Positions 1 to 9,596 of a DNA stretch of 64,000 nucleotides are shown here, in pieces; the first letter of the stretch is position 1, and each line of letters starts with the position of its first letter. A program made the position numbers and the translations under genes. Under the pieces are notes generated by a model, which saw only the letters and a program-made list of their open reading frames with translations, was not told the origin of the DNA and made no database searches. Location: positions 122,224,978 through 122,288,977 of the forward strand of contig NC_044553.1 in assembly GCF_007565055.1 (NCBI RefSeq), written 5' to 3'. The stretch comes from Rhinopithecus roxellana. Its lineage: Eukaryota > Chordata > Mammalia > Primates > Cercopithecidae.

Positions 1-798
1 CCCCTACAGCTGCTTTTAGCTTGTTGATTCCTAGATTCCCTTCTGAACTGGGACACAAGTGCTCTCCAAAGACAGGCCGCTTTTGGGATGTGAGGGCCTT
101 TTTAGCTCCCCAAATCCTTAGGCCAGGCTCTCCAGATGGGAGGTCAGGGAAGATTTACAAAGCCCACATGAAGCGGGGAAGAAGCGCAGGCCCTCCCTAG
201 GTCCTCATCAAGGTTTCCTGACTGCCAGGCGAGGGTGGATGCAGAGCTCCGGACACCAGACCCTGCAGGAGAGGATCCCTGGGTGGGTGAGCATCCGCAG
301 ACGTGGCTGGGCACGGTGCCAGCAGCTGGGGCAGGAGTGGTATGGCCCAGGCTAAGCTAACAGGCTGTGGGATGCAATCCTTTATATTTTCATCCATTTC
401 CTTTTATCCCATCCTCCTTCCCCACTGGTGACAATTAGTCTTTGTTTTATAGACTTCTGGTTGGATGATATCCCTATATGTACTGAACGTACAGATTTGT
501 ACACGGCTCATTCTGTTTCTTACTCTTTTCACTCCTCATTCTGTTGTGAAGCCTCAATCATGTCGCTACACGTCTGTCTCATCTGTTGCTTCCAACTGCA
601 GCACAGTGCTTCACAGCATGCATCCAAAAAAACTACCTTCTCAAAACACTGTACTGATAGAACACACAAGGCAGCCAGTTTGAGAGCCTTACTCTGCAGC
701 GTCAGATTAGACAGCAGTGCCACAGGGCATCCTGGAACACGCGCACCATGACTGCACGCTACGCAAAGACACGTCAATGGGTGACGAAATACAAAAAC
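1..798. other. intron 9, no recognised element
   Basis: Moderately GC-rich single-copy-looking sequence downstream of exon 9. I searched both strands for exon 10 (MA helix and M4 motifs) and did not find it. The short ORFs here lack any family resemblance. Confidence 0.6.
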
Positions 799-810
799 AA
801 AGCTATTTCT

Positions 811-1107
811 GGCTGGGCACGATGGCTCACGCCTGTAAATCCCAGCATTTTGGGAGGCTGATATGCCCAGATCATGAGGTCAGGAGTTCGAGACCAGCCT
901 GGCCAACATAGTGAAACCCCATCTCTACTAAAAATAAAAAAAGTGGCCAGGCGTGGTGGCATGTGCCTATAGTCCCAGCTATTTGGGAGGCTGAGGCAGG
1001 AGAATCGCTTGAACTCAGGAGGTACAAGTTGCAGTGAGCCAAGATTACGCCACTGCACTCCAGCCTGGGTGACACAGTGAGACTCCGTCTCAAAAAACAA
1101 ACAACCC
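811..1107 (+). mobile_element. Alu (AluS-type), full length
   Basis: Starts GGCTGGGCACGATGGCTCAC and carries both Alu monomers with the middle A-rich linker and a short A-rich tail. It is flanked by a perfect 12-bp target-site duplication, AAAGCTATTTCT, at 799-810 and 1108-1119. It lies in intron 9, 104 bp from the exon 9 donor, in antisense orientation to CHRNA7. Antisense Alus near exons can be exonised; I see no evidence that this one is. Confidence 0.93.
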
Positions 1108-1222
1108 AAAGCTATTTCTTTAGGAATGCCCGTTTTTTGTGCAATTTTTGAAATAGATAAACCCTAGGAGGAGCCTCCTTTAGGGAGGGGCTCCAACTCT
1201 GTCGGGGATGGGAGGAACATAC

Positions 1223-1332
1223 CCACTTGGGCATCTTGCCCCCGTCGGGGTCGTGGTGGTGGTACTGCAGCACGATTACCGTCACCACCACCGAGAGGCC
1301 CACGATGATCATGGTGCTGGCGAAGTACTGGG
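1223..1332 (-). CDS. CHRNA7: CHRNA7 exon 9: M3 helix and start of the cytoplasmic loop
   Basis: The 110 bp exon completes the alanine codon begun in exon 8 and reads QYFASTMIIVGLSVVVTVIV (the M3 helix) then LQYHHHDPDGGKMPKW, the first residues of the M3-M4 cytoplasmic loop. It ends on a codon boundary at TGG. The acceptor is TTCTCTCCACAG with AG at 1334-1333. The donor is GTATGT at 1222-1217. Retaining intron 9 would add an unrelated tail of about 37 codons before a stop and lose M4. Exon 10, which carries the cytoplasmic MA helix, M4 and the 3' UTR, must lie to the left of this window. The exon is GC-rich compared with its surroundings, as is common for this part of the gene. Confidence 0.97.
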
Positions 1333-1890
1333 CTGTGGAGAGAACAGATGCAGGGTGAGACCCGGAGCTCCTGCGACACTGAACATCACAGGACAGGCAC
1401 ACCCTAACCAGGTTCTCTGACCGTCAGGGCCTCAGGGTGCAGTGATGCCACGGGCTGGGCAGATGGCCTCCTGCCACCAGCCAGGCCTGCAGCCCACATT
1501 CTGGGTGTGCAAAACCAGCCAGCGTGGTCTGACTTCCCACCCACGGAGTGGCCTTCCCTCACTTCATTGCACTTCCATGCACTCTGGCCTCCTTGTCAGT
1601 CAATAAGGGCTAGCATCGCCTGACAGGATGGTGGTAAGGTTGTTCCTGTGAGTATATACTGGATGTCAGGGCATGGGAACCATCCAGTGTTTATGATGCA
1701 GGCCTCTACTGTGCTCCAGGGGCACAATGAGGGCAAACCTGCACACCACCTGGCTGCCAACTGTCCAGCCTGAGGAAGGGGTCAGTGGCAGGGACTTTTC
1801 AGGACAAAAACTTCAGTCTCAGCTTTGGCTCTAATGGGCCATGCGTGTCCTTCCACCTGGGCCCAGGTGAGAAGCAGCATGGAGCATCTG
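1333..1890. other. intron 8, proximal part, no recognised element
   Basis: Single-copy-looking intron sequence upstream of exon 9 with no coding or RNA gene signature that I can recognise. Confidence 0.55.
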
Positions 1891-1894
1891 AGTG

Positions 1895-1985
1895 CTTCCA
1901 CCCTGGTCCACTAGCTACTGGCTGTGAGTCTAGAGTGAACACTCAGCCTCTTTGGGCCTCAGCTCTTCAATGGGGGTGGTGCAAA
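1895..1985 (+). repeat. probable MIR fragment
   Basis: Contains the degraded MIR core: a stretch like 'tagctactggctgtgag...' followed by 'cctctttgggcctcagctcttcaatggggg', matching the MIR pattern in which a cytosine-rich section precedes an 'aaatgggg' motif. It is old and diverged. Confidence 0.5.
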
Positions 1986-1987
1986 GG

Positions 1988-3165
1988 CTGATATTTGCAT
2001 CTCCCAACAAAGTTCATGTGTTAAAAAACCCTAGTCCTAACTGGGATGGTATCTGGAGGTGGGGCTTTGGGACGTATGAGATTGTGATTTATAATAAGAA
2101 ATATGTATTTGGTCTTCCTCCCATTTCCTGGCACACAGCTCCTAAAACCTTTGAATCTCTGAAGTCATCAGTGTCTCTTTACATGCTAATAAGATGACTT
2201 ATGGCTGAAGTTCCTGGATACCCTCAGGATGGGGTCTGGTTGCCAGGGGAACCAGTCAAGTAATTAGTTGGAACCTTCAAGCCCTATCCCCTCTCCCAAC
2301 CTTTGACCCCTGGGGAGGAAAGACTTACTGAGGGTTGAGTTGGTCACCAGTGACCAATGATGTAATCAATCATTCCCATGTAGTGAACCCTCCATAAACA
2401 CCCAAAAGGATGGAGTTCTTTGGAGACCTTCGCAGTGCTGAACACGTGGAGGTGTTTGGAGGGTGATGTGCCCAGAGAGGGCATGGAAGCTCCATGCCCC
2501 TTCTCAAATACCTTGCCCTATGCATTTCTTTCATCTGATTGTTCATCTGTACTTTATAATTAATGAATAAATATAAGTAAAGTGTTTCCCTGAGTTTACC
2601 AGAGTGAGCCACTCTAGTAAATGGCTGAACTCAAAGATGTGCTTTTGGGAACTCCCTGATTTATGTATAGAGTTGGTCAGAAGCATGAGAAGCCGGAAGT
2701 TCTAACTAGCATCTCAAGTGGAAATGGTCTTATGAGCCTTAATCTGTGAATGCTGTGCTAACTCCAGGTGGTGTCAGGACTGAAGTGAACTAACTGTAGG
2801 ACACCCAGCTGGTTTCCAAGAATTGGTCGATGTGGGAGAAACGCCCCCCTTTGGTGTGAGAAGTGTTGTGTAAGTAGAGAAATGGTGAGTGATTTTCTCA
2901 GGGTCCTTGAAGAGGTCCTGAGGGTGCAGCCCTCATAATGGGATTACAGTCCTTCATGAAAAGAGGCTAAAGAGCTAATTCACTCTCTTTTTGTCACGTA
3001 AGGCCACAGCGAGAAAAGGGTCATCTGTAAACCAGGGAGTGGCCCCTCACCAGAGCCCTGCTGGCACCCTTATCTAGGACTTGCAGCCTTGCAGAACTGT
3101 GAGAAATAAATGTCTGTTGTTCAGGCCCCCAGTCTACAGCAATTTGTTATGGTAGCCTCCATTAA
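1988..3165 (+). mobile_element. MLT1-type (ERVL-MaLR) LTR, split by a second LTR-like insertion
   Basis: The left end (about 1990-2085) has the MLT1 signature CAAAGTTCATGTGTT, a 'ggtggggctttggga' box and neighbours. The right end (about 2905-3165) resumes with 'gaggtcctgagggtgcagcc', then 'aactgtgagaaataaatgtc' (polyadenylation AATAAA) and ends 'ttgttatggtagcct'. Between them lie about 820 bp of foreign sequence. MLT1 LTRs are normally about 350-450 bp, so the excess is explained by insertion. Boundaries are approximate. Confidence 0.75.
2086..2904 (+). mobile_element. LTR-like element nested in the MLT1 LTR
   Basis: About 0.82 kb interrupting the flanking MLT1 LTR. It has recurrent mammalian-repeat wording, such as 'cctccataaacacccaaaagga', 'gagagggcatggaagctcc', 'ctatgcatttctttcatctg' and 'ggacacccagctgg', that I associate with a primate-era or eutherian ERV LTR. 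I cannot name the subfamily with confidence. It contains AATAAA near 2567. The assignment as an LTR rests on recall of repeat text, not on a comparison. Confidence 0.5.
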
Positions 3166-3509
3166 AATAGAAACCCCTTCCTTGCAGCATTTGTGCAATG
3201 ACGAGCAATTACACAGGCCAAGATGTCTAGGAGAAAGGAGGCGGTGTTCTTTAGTGGGCAGCTCTGATTATTAAACCTTTGATGTGGCTGTCTGCTCAAG
3301 AGGCTGAGCTCTAAGCAGAAAGCATCAGGGTGCAGGAGGCTAAGCATTCAGCTAGCCCTCACTGGTCCTCAAGCCAGGAAGGAACTCGCTGCCTTCCTAC
3401 AAAGACCAAGAGGTACCTGGGAGGAGCTTTGCCAGAGGTGGAAGTTCAAGACCTAAAGTTAGCGTCAGGGCTCCTGAGAAAAGGAAGGAGACTGGAGCAA
3501 ACCATGACC
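3166..3509. other. intron 8, no recognised element
   Basis: Single-copy-looking sequence between two MaLR LTRs; no gene signal seen. Confidence 0.5.
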
Positions 3510-3908
3510 CTTATGAGCTGAATTGTGCTTCCCCCTAGAATTCATATGTTGAAGCCCTAACCCCTAGTACCCTAGGATGTGACTGTACTTGGATATAGTG
3601 TCTTTAAGGAGGTAATTAAGTACAATTAGGTCAAGCCCTAATCCAATCTGACTGGTGTTCTTTTAACGAAGAAGAGGAAATGTGGATACACAGACACCAG
3701 GGATGCAGGTGCACAGAGGAACTACCAGGGAAGGACAAAGCATTGTGAAAGTGGTTGTCTGCAAGCCTGGGGGAGAGGTCTCAGGATAAACCATCCCTGA
3801 TGGCCCCTTGGTCTTGGACTTTCAGCAGTGCAACTGTGAGAAAATAAATTTCTGTGATTTAAGCCCCCAGTCCATAGTGTTTTGTCATGGCAGCCTGAGC
3901 AGACCAAC
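3510..3908 (+). mobile_element. MLT1-type MaLR LTR, near full length
   Basis: Begins 'tgagctgaattgtgcttccc', continues with AATTCATATGTTGAAGCCCT and 'aggaggtaattaa', and ends with 'tgtgagaaaataaatttctg' and 'tttgtcatggcagcctgagc'. These are the start, middle and end landmarks of MLT1 LTRs. It is a solo LTR; no internal gag or pol is seen. Confidence 0.85.
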
Positions 3909-4909
3909 CACCTATGGAGAGATGGGGGTCAAAGGATTGCCCAGACTGAAATTCCATCAACAGAGGGAAGCAAAGCTGATGTCCCTAGGGCCACTAGCAT
4001 CCCATCCTTCTAGATGTGGGCTATGCACCAACCAAGCCTTTCCCAGCAGGTAATCAGTCCAGAGAGGGCCTGACAACTATCCCAGGAAGGGTGGCTGCAA
4101 ATCTCTACTGAAAGCAGTATGCTGGAAGGTAGAAAGAATGGAGACAGAACCAGGTGGAAAGGTGGTTCTTCCCTGTCTGATGGTATCAAGAGAAAAATGA
4201 TACGCACAAAGGCTTTTCATACCAACGGTTTCTCTGGCCAAAATACTGCACATACAGGGAGTTCCACAAAGAAGGGCCTTGGCTGCTTGGTTCCCAAAGC
4301 CTGGGGGTATCCAGGTAGGGCTCTCCCTCTAGCCCACCCCCAGGTAGACACACAACATGGATCCTCAAACAGCAGGGGCCAGCAGGTGTAATGAGTCCGT
4401 ATACCTCCTTCCGAACTTCACTGCCCAATGGGAGTGGAGACTCTAGTTTTTGTTGTCCCTCCTTGGGCAGAGGGTCATGCCTTATACCTGTGCAAAATAT
4501 ATTCTCATTCACATTTCCTTGAACACTTTTATTTTATATAGAGACATTGAGTTATCTCAGGACACAATAACCGTGTGCTTCTCCCATTTTAACAAAGGCT
4601 TTTTGGATAAACAACATCTTAAGCTAAGATGATGCATCTCTAATGATAAAATATCTGGCTTCAAAACAAGCATGAGGAGGAGAATTAGGGGAAGGGGGGC
4701 ATTTCTGCAAGTTAAAAGTCAAACCTCAAAGCTGAATATCCCCTTCCCCTTACTTGGGCCCAGGTGACTCTGAATAGTTACAGCAAATCATCACCTTCCA
4801 GAGAAAATGGGGGCAGTGCAGCCCTATTTCTTATAGTTTCATCTGCTGGGAAATCCTGGGCACACCCTAACCCCATATCTCTAAGAGAGGGGCCCGACTC
4901 TTGCCTTAC
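3909..4909. other. intron 8, distal part, no recognised element
   Basis: About 1 kb of single-copy-looking sequence up to the exon 8 donor. Several short ORFs on both strands lack family resemblance. Confidence 0.5.
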
Positions 4910-4996
4910 CTATCAATGGTACCGAATCAGATGTTGCGGGCATGATCTCAGCCACGAGCAGCATGAAGACAGTAAGAGAGAGTAAGACTGTTATCC
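4910..4996 (-). CDS. CHRNA7: CHRNA7 exon 8: pore-lining M2 helix
   Basis: The 87 bp exon (29 codons, phase 1-1) encodes most of the channel-lining M2 helix and the M2-M3 loop: ITVLLSLTVFMLLVAEIMP then ATSDSVPLI. The 9' leucine that forms the gate (Leu248 in human mature numbering) and the 13' valine are present, as is the outer glutamate of AEIMP. Glutamate at -1' (end of exon 7) together with Leu at 9' and Val at 13' is the cation-selective, calcium-permeable alpha-7 pattern. Acceptor AG is at 4998-4997 and donor GTAAGG at 4909-4904. Because the exon is phase-symmetric, skipping it would keep the frame but delete the pore helix. Confidence 0.97.
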
Positions 4997-5319
4997 CTAA
5001 AACATAAACACACAGCGGTTCCTCAGACAAAACAGACAAGAAGGCCTCAATTCTATCTAATGAGGGCTCCTAACCTGACACTCAAAGAACGAGGGATGGT
5101 GGTGCTGGGGGATGCTGTGGAATGCACGTTTTGGGCGTGGGCATTTTCCAGGGGACATTCCATGCCACTTACCAGAGTCCCAAAGGAGTCTCTTATGGAG
5201 ACAAGTTTAGGACCCAGAATTTTAAAAGCATCAACACAAACTGAAAAATTTAACTTAGCACAATTATCTCTCATATTTTTTGTAAAATATTATTGAGAAG
5301 TAGTTTCACGTAGCAGGAA

Positions 5320-5490
5320 AAAGAAAATATGCAGTCAGGAGACCTGGTTTCAGGTCTTCAGTTTGCTACTCAGCTAGCTATGTGACCTTAGACATAACAT
5401 TCAACCTTTCTGAACCTCATACTCAGAAGATACGGGTTTGGGAATAATTTTTACTATATGCTACATCTGTTTAGTAACTCTCTAAGACAT
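5320..5490 (+). repeat. MIR fragment in intron 7
   Basis: Shows the MIR core order: 'aggagacctggtttcaggtc', 'ctagctatgtgacctt', 'aacctttctgaacctca'. It is diverged, as expected for a mammal-wide repeat. The rest of intron 7 (4997-5943) has no other element that I recognise. Confidence 0.75.
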
Positions 5491-5943
5491 TGAGAAACTC
5501 ATCCCACCATTCGAAATCTTGGTTTTCTTAGCTTCGTATGGGAGTGATCATAAGAATTACACTGTGTACTGCAACATACAAATGCAAGCTGATTGATACT
5601 AAGCTAAATTGTTCCCTTGATGACCAGTTGCCATCAAGGAACAGGTGGGGTGGCAGGAGGGAAAAAAGTACAGGCCCCTCGAGGCAGATTGGAGCTGGCC
5701 CCTCCCTGTGCATCCCCCCATCCTCTGAGGGTCCTCCAGTATTCTCAGGATCACACAGCCTTCCAGCACGGAGCCTGAGTCAGGGACCTCTGGAGTCCTG
5801 GAGCCACCCTGGGCTAGGAGGTCTGTGTGCGATGAGCCAGGTAATCCCTGGGAACCCTGATGGAGTCCTGCACTGTCTGCTGTGAGCCCTCCAGAGCTGA
5901 CCTCAGCAGAGGGGCCTCCGGTCTCAGAGACCCGGGTGCTTAC

Positions 5944-6138
5944 CCAGGGAAATCTTCTCCCCAGAATCTGCAGGAAGCAGGAACACCAGCAGGGCAAGGG
6001 CAGAGATGAGCACACAGGGGATCAGCAGGTTGAGGCCATAGTAGAGGGTCCTGCGGCGCATGGTCACTGTGAAGGTGACATCGGGGTAGGGCTCTTTGCA
6101 GCACTCATAGAACTTTTCACTCCTCTTGCCGGGAATTC
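5944..6138 (-). CDS. CHRNA7: CHRNA7 exon 7: loop C, pre-M1 and M1
   Basis: The 195 bp exon (65 codons, phase 1-1) reads from [20 protein letters not shown] through M1 to GEKISL. It holds loop C with Tyr188, the adjacent Cys190-Cys191 pair that defines alpha subunits, and Tyr195. The basic pre-M1 run [10 protein letters not shown] follows, then the M1 helix ([19 protein letters not shown]) and the start of M2 with the intermediate-ring glutamate in GEK. Mature residue 186 is Lys; I recall Arg there in human and Lys in rat, so this looks ancestral. Acceptor AG at 6140-6139 follows a strong pyrimidine tract (CTCCTTCTCTCCTCCCC). Donor GTAAGC is at 5943-5938. Upstream intron sequence is open in frame for another 14 codons but is not coding. 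Confidence 0.98.
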
Positions 6139-6499
6139 CTCCATAGCGGGGAGGAGAGAAGGAGCCATTGTTAGAATACAATAAATTACCCTGTTTATTT
6201 CAATGTGTATACCACACACAAGCATAGCCCTAAAGTTTGCAAAGTGCTAAAAAAAAAAAAAAAAAAAAAAGGGAGGGGGTGTAATTAGCTTGAATAAAAC
6301 CTGTTGATTTACTATAGCGTTAAGATAGTTGGCCAAACTAGTAGATAGTCTTTTGGTGGATTGGAAACACATGATTATAATAATTATAAATAACATATTA
6401 CCAATTTTACACTGTTATAAATGTAATCGTTTTTCTATTTAAAATAATCAAATATAGGTTCCCATCAACTGAAACTTGCTTTTAGAAATGGAGTGGATC
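6139..6499. other. intron 6, left part, with a poly(A) run
   Basis: AT-rich intron sequence containing an uninterrupted run of about 22 A at about 6249-6270 followed by a G-rich block. The run is not attached to a recognisable retroelement body on its left and is probably a simple A-tract or the remnant of an old tail. Confidence 0.5.
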
Positions 6500-6810
6500 G
6501 GCCGGGTGCAGTGGCTCAAGTCTGTAATCCCAGCACTTTGGGAGGCTGAGGCGGGCGGATCACAAGGTCAGGAGATTGAGACCATCCTGGCTAACCCGGT
6601 GAAACTCCGTCTCTACTAAAAAAATACAAAAAAAAAAAACCTAGCCAGGCGAGGTGGCGGGCGCCTGTAGTCCCAGCTACTTGGGAGGCTGAGGCAGGAG
6701 AATGGCGTGAACCCGGGAGGCAGAGCTTGCAGTGAGCTGAGATCCGGTCACTGCACTCCAGCCTGGGCGACAGAGTGAGACTCCATCTCAAAAAAAAAAA
6801 AAAAAAAAAA
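6500..6810 (+). mobile_element. young AluY (Old World monkey type)
   Basis: Full-length Alu beginning GGCCGGGTGCAGTGGCTCAA and ending in a pure A-tail of about 22. Flanked by a perfect 15-bp duplication, GAAATGGAGTGGATC, at 6485-6499 and 6811-6825. The 'ggctcaagtctgtaat' and 'gagatccggtcactg' wording matches the cercopithecid AluYR lineage as I know it. It sits in the 943 bp intron 6 and makes up a third of it. Confidence 0.94.
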
Positions 6811-7081
6811 GAAATGGAGTGGATCTGAATAACGTAGAGCTATCTATCCTCACACTGGTTTGTTTAAATGCATCCTCACTACAAGTGCCAGTTCCTCTTG
6901 GAAAGCATGGCATATCCTAATTGTTTTCTGTTTCTCCTCCTATAGCTCTCACTAAATTATGGAGACTACTGCAAAAGTCAATAAATACTCACACCGAAAA
7001 GGACAGTGGAAAATCCCAAACTTTTAAAGCTTGCCCAAGAATAGAAAAGCTTTCTTCCAGGCTGTTAGTCTCATGGCTTAC

Positions 7082-7249
7082 CCACTAGGTCCCATTCTCC
7101 ATTGGGGATATAGCCACTGATATCTGCCTCCTGCATCTGCAGATCCAAGGACCAGCCTCCATAAGACCAGGATCCAAACTTCAGTTTGCAATGCTGCACA
7201 TCAAAGGGAAACCAGCGCACGTCGATGTAGCAGGAACTCTTGAATATGC
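7082..7249 (-). CDS. CHRNA7: CHRNA7 exon 6: Cys-loop and loop B
   Basis: The 168 bp exon (56 codons, phase 1 at both ends) encodes the signature Cys-loop: Cys128 in SSCYIDVRW and Cys142 in VQHC, 13 residues apart with the conserved FPFD core. Loop B follows as GSWSYGGW, whose first tryptophan is Trp149 of the agonist cage. The C-terminal part (QEADISGYIPNGEWDLV) leads to loop C. Acceptor AG is at 7251-7250 and donor GTAAGC at 7081-7076. The isoleucine after the split glycine is ATA. No stop or frameshift is seen. The Cys-loop couples agonist binding to the pore, so its conservation argues that this locus makes a working receptor. The acceptor tract (CATCACCCACACAG) is short and interrupted by purines compared with that of exon 7. 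Confidence 0.97.
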
Positions 7250-7768
7250 CTGTGTGGGTGATGGAAACGGAAGATTGAAACGGAAGCTGACCGAGACGCG
7301 CTCAAAATACGCAGCAGTTCCTTCAGCCGGTTCCGCCCTTCGCACTGCAGCTAATGCAGTCCACAGCAAACTGAAGCTGTCTCTTTAACTGCAAAATCTT
7401 TAAAACAGAATCTCAGCTCAGCTTCACTGTCTTTTAAAATCCAAACGTAACAATGACATGCTCTGTCAAAAACTGTTCTGTGGGCTTTTTGTGCAAAAAG
7501 TTAGCTCTATAATCTTGCATTGACTATGAGCATCTTCAGACTCTAAATAATAAAAGTAAAGAATGCAAAATATCTTAGAGAAGTTGATAACGATGATGAG
7601 GTTAGAAATAGAATCTAAAAGGTGTGTGTGGGTGTTGTGTGGGGTGAGGTGGGCATTTTCTTTAGGTTAAAAATTGGAAGAACACATGATTATTGAGAAA
7701 TATAATCTAGAATTCTGGTTAAAGCTAGAATTTTAACTAATTTAAATTCTAGACCAAGAACAGAACAA
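7250..7768. other. intron 5, distal part, no recognised element
   Basis: Single-copy-looking AT-rich sequence upstream of exon 6, with a short GTGTGTGTGGGTGTTGTGTG stretch near 7622. No gene signal seen. Confidence 0.5.
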
Positions 7769-8093
7769 GCTGGGCACCGTGTCTCATGCCCATAATCCCA
7801 GTGACACAGGACACTGAGGTGGGAGGGTCACTTGAGACTAGTAATTTGAGACCAGACTGGGCAACATAGTGAGACATCTCTAATAAAAAAATTAGCTGGG
7901 TGAGGTGGTGCATGTCTGTAGTCCCAGCCAGTCAGGAGGCTAAGGCAGGAGCATTGCTTGAGCCCAGGAGTTTGAGGCTAAAGTGAAGTTAGCTATGATC
8001 GAGCCCCTGTACTCCAGCCTGGGGAACACACCTAGAATCTGTCTGTAAGAAAAAAAGTTAAAAAAAAACAAAAAACAAACAAAAAAAAACAGA
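7769..8093 (+). mobile_element. old Alu (AluJ-type) with A-rich tail
   Basis: Diverged two-monomer Alu: 'gctgggcaccgtgtctcatg', 'gagaccagactgggcaacat', 'gcttgagcccaggagtttga' (AluJ-style 'gagcccaggag'), and a degenerate A-rich tail with C interruptions up to about 8093. Confidence 0.88.
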
Positions 8094-8539
8094 TAAGTTT
8101 AAGCTGAAGAGATGGTGCTTGAAGGAAGAGTTTCCATTGAAAAGAGCTATTCCAGGCTAGGACAGGTTGGAAGTGGATTTCCCAGAGGGCCATGGGGAGG
8201 AAACCAGAAGAGGCCACTCCAGTTATTTACGCTCATGTGCTCTTCCTGGCCCAGAGGAAGGCTGCATGGCACAAGAAGACAGGCACAGACTCAGCGTCCA
8301 GGTGTTCCTGGGGCAGGACTGGCACTCCGCAAATTGCTGCTACTGAATCACAGAAAGAATGCGTGCAGGAAGGGCCTCCACAGCCTTGCAAAGAAGGGCC
8401 CCACCCCACAACCAAGTTGGGAAAAGATACACATTTTGTCCCTGGAGTTCCTTTAAGTATGATTTGCGTCCTTACATGAAATGTTTATAGGAATCTGGAA
8501 TCATCACAGACAATCCCCCTCCATTAATGGTTGAATCCC
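8094..8539. other. intron 5, no recognised element
   Basis: Single-copy-looking sequence. The open frames of 114 and 95 codons on the plus strand overlap each other and show no domain. Confidence 0.45.
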
Positions 8540-8836
8540 CCCAAAACCCACATTGTCTGCCAGTTAGAAAGCTTTGTAACTTCATGAGTCCATTTCTACG
8601 AAATGGCCCGAGACAGAGAATTTCTAGAGACAGAAAGCAGATCAGTGGTTGCTGGGAGTAGGAATGGGAATTAACTGCAAACAAGCAAAAGGGATCTTTG
8701 TGGGGTGATGGGAATGTTCTAAAACTAGACTGTGGTAATGGTTGCATAATTCTGTAAATATACTAAAAATTGTTGAATCATGTACTTAAAATGCATGATA
8801 TGTAAATTCTCTCTCAATAAAGCTGTTAAAAAATAA
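8540..8836 (+). mobile_element. old L1 3' end fragment
   Basis: Matches the 3' UTR style of old L1M elements: 'cagatcagtggttgctggga', 'gggatctttgtggggtgatg', 'ggaatgttctaaaactagac', 'tcaataaagctgttaaaaa' at the end. Only about 0.3 kb remains, a typical 5' truncation. Confidence 0.8.
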
Positions 8837-9590
8837 ACACATGAAACGGGGGGAAAAGTCATGTTATGATCAAGTCTCTATTTCAAAGCTTGAACTCATT
8901 TTTTTCTACCCCTAACCCTCTAACTACAGACAGGGCAGCATCCTGGGACTAGTTCTGCATTCCCAGGGAGCAGGCAAGGGGTTTCCAAACCAGGCAGCCC
9001 TGGGCCTTTCCTGCCGGTGTAAGGAAGCCCCTCATGGTCACAGGACAGCGTGTCCTGTCCTGACCAGCATCCAGGGACACTGCAGTGGGGACGCAGGCCT
9101 GGAGCCCAAGAGGGGGCTGCTGTACTCAGGCAGCTCGAGGCTTGCAGTGCTCCTCCTGCAGCTGAAAATAGCCTCAGCCTTCCAAACAACCTGCAGCAGC
9201 ATATTCTACACTGGTGACTACCAGAGGCTGTTTTCTAAAATAGCCCTCATAACAGAAAATGCAACGTGCAGGCCTGGTGAGAAAGACCTCGGGAGTGATG
9301 GAAGGCTCCCCCACTAGCCCCGTCTGCCAGGGTCCTCCTGGTAGGAGGAAATGCCAGGGCTTGCAGGAAAGCGGATGCTTCGAGAAGCCTGAACAGCTGG
9401 ACTTCTTCAATCTGTTCCAGTATTATTGGGAGGTGTCTACCTACCACTGGCAGGTTCACTCGCTCCTTTGTTCATTCAGGGGTAAATGCTGAGGTGAGCA
9501 AAGGCTGACTCTGCCCCCGGAGGCTTGTCACCTGCTGACAGGGAGGACAGGCAGACAGCAACCCAGCAGGCAGAGCCAGCCTAGCCGCAG
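8837..9590. other. intron 5, GC-richer block before the minisatellite, no recognised element
   Basis: Single-copy-looking sequence. Several 70-90 codon ORFs overlap on both strands with no family signature. Confidence 0.5.
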
Positions 9591-9596
9591 CAGTGC

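Noticed and set aside
774..1109. Minus-strand frames at 774-1109 and 872-1093
   Set aside because: Typical translations of antisense Alu (ETESHCVTQAGVQW type), seen again at several other Alus in the window.
5924..6181. Minus-strand frame longer than exon 7
   Set aside because: The extra residues at each end are intron read-through; AG at 6140-6139 and GT at 5943-5942 define the exon at the expected 195 bp.
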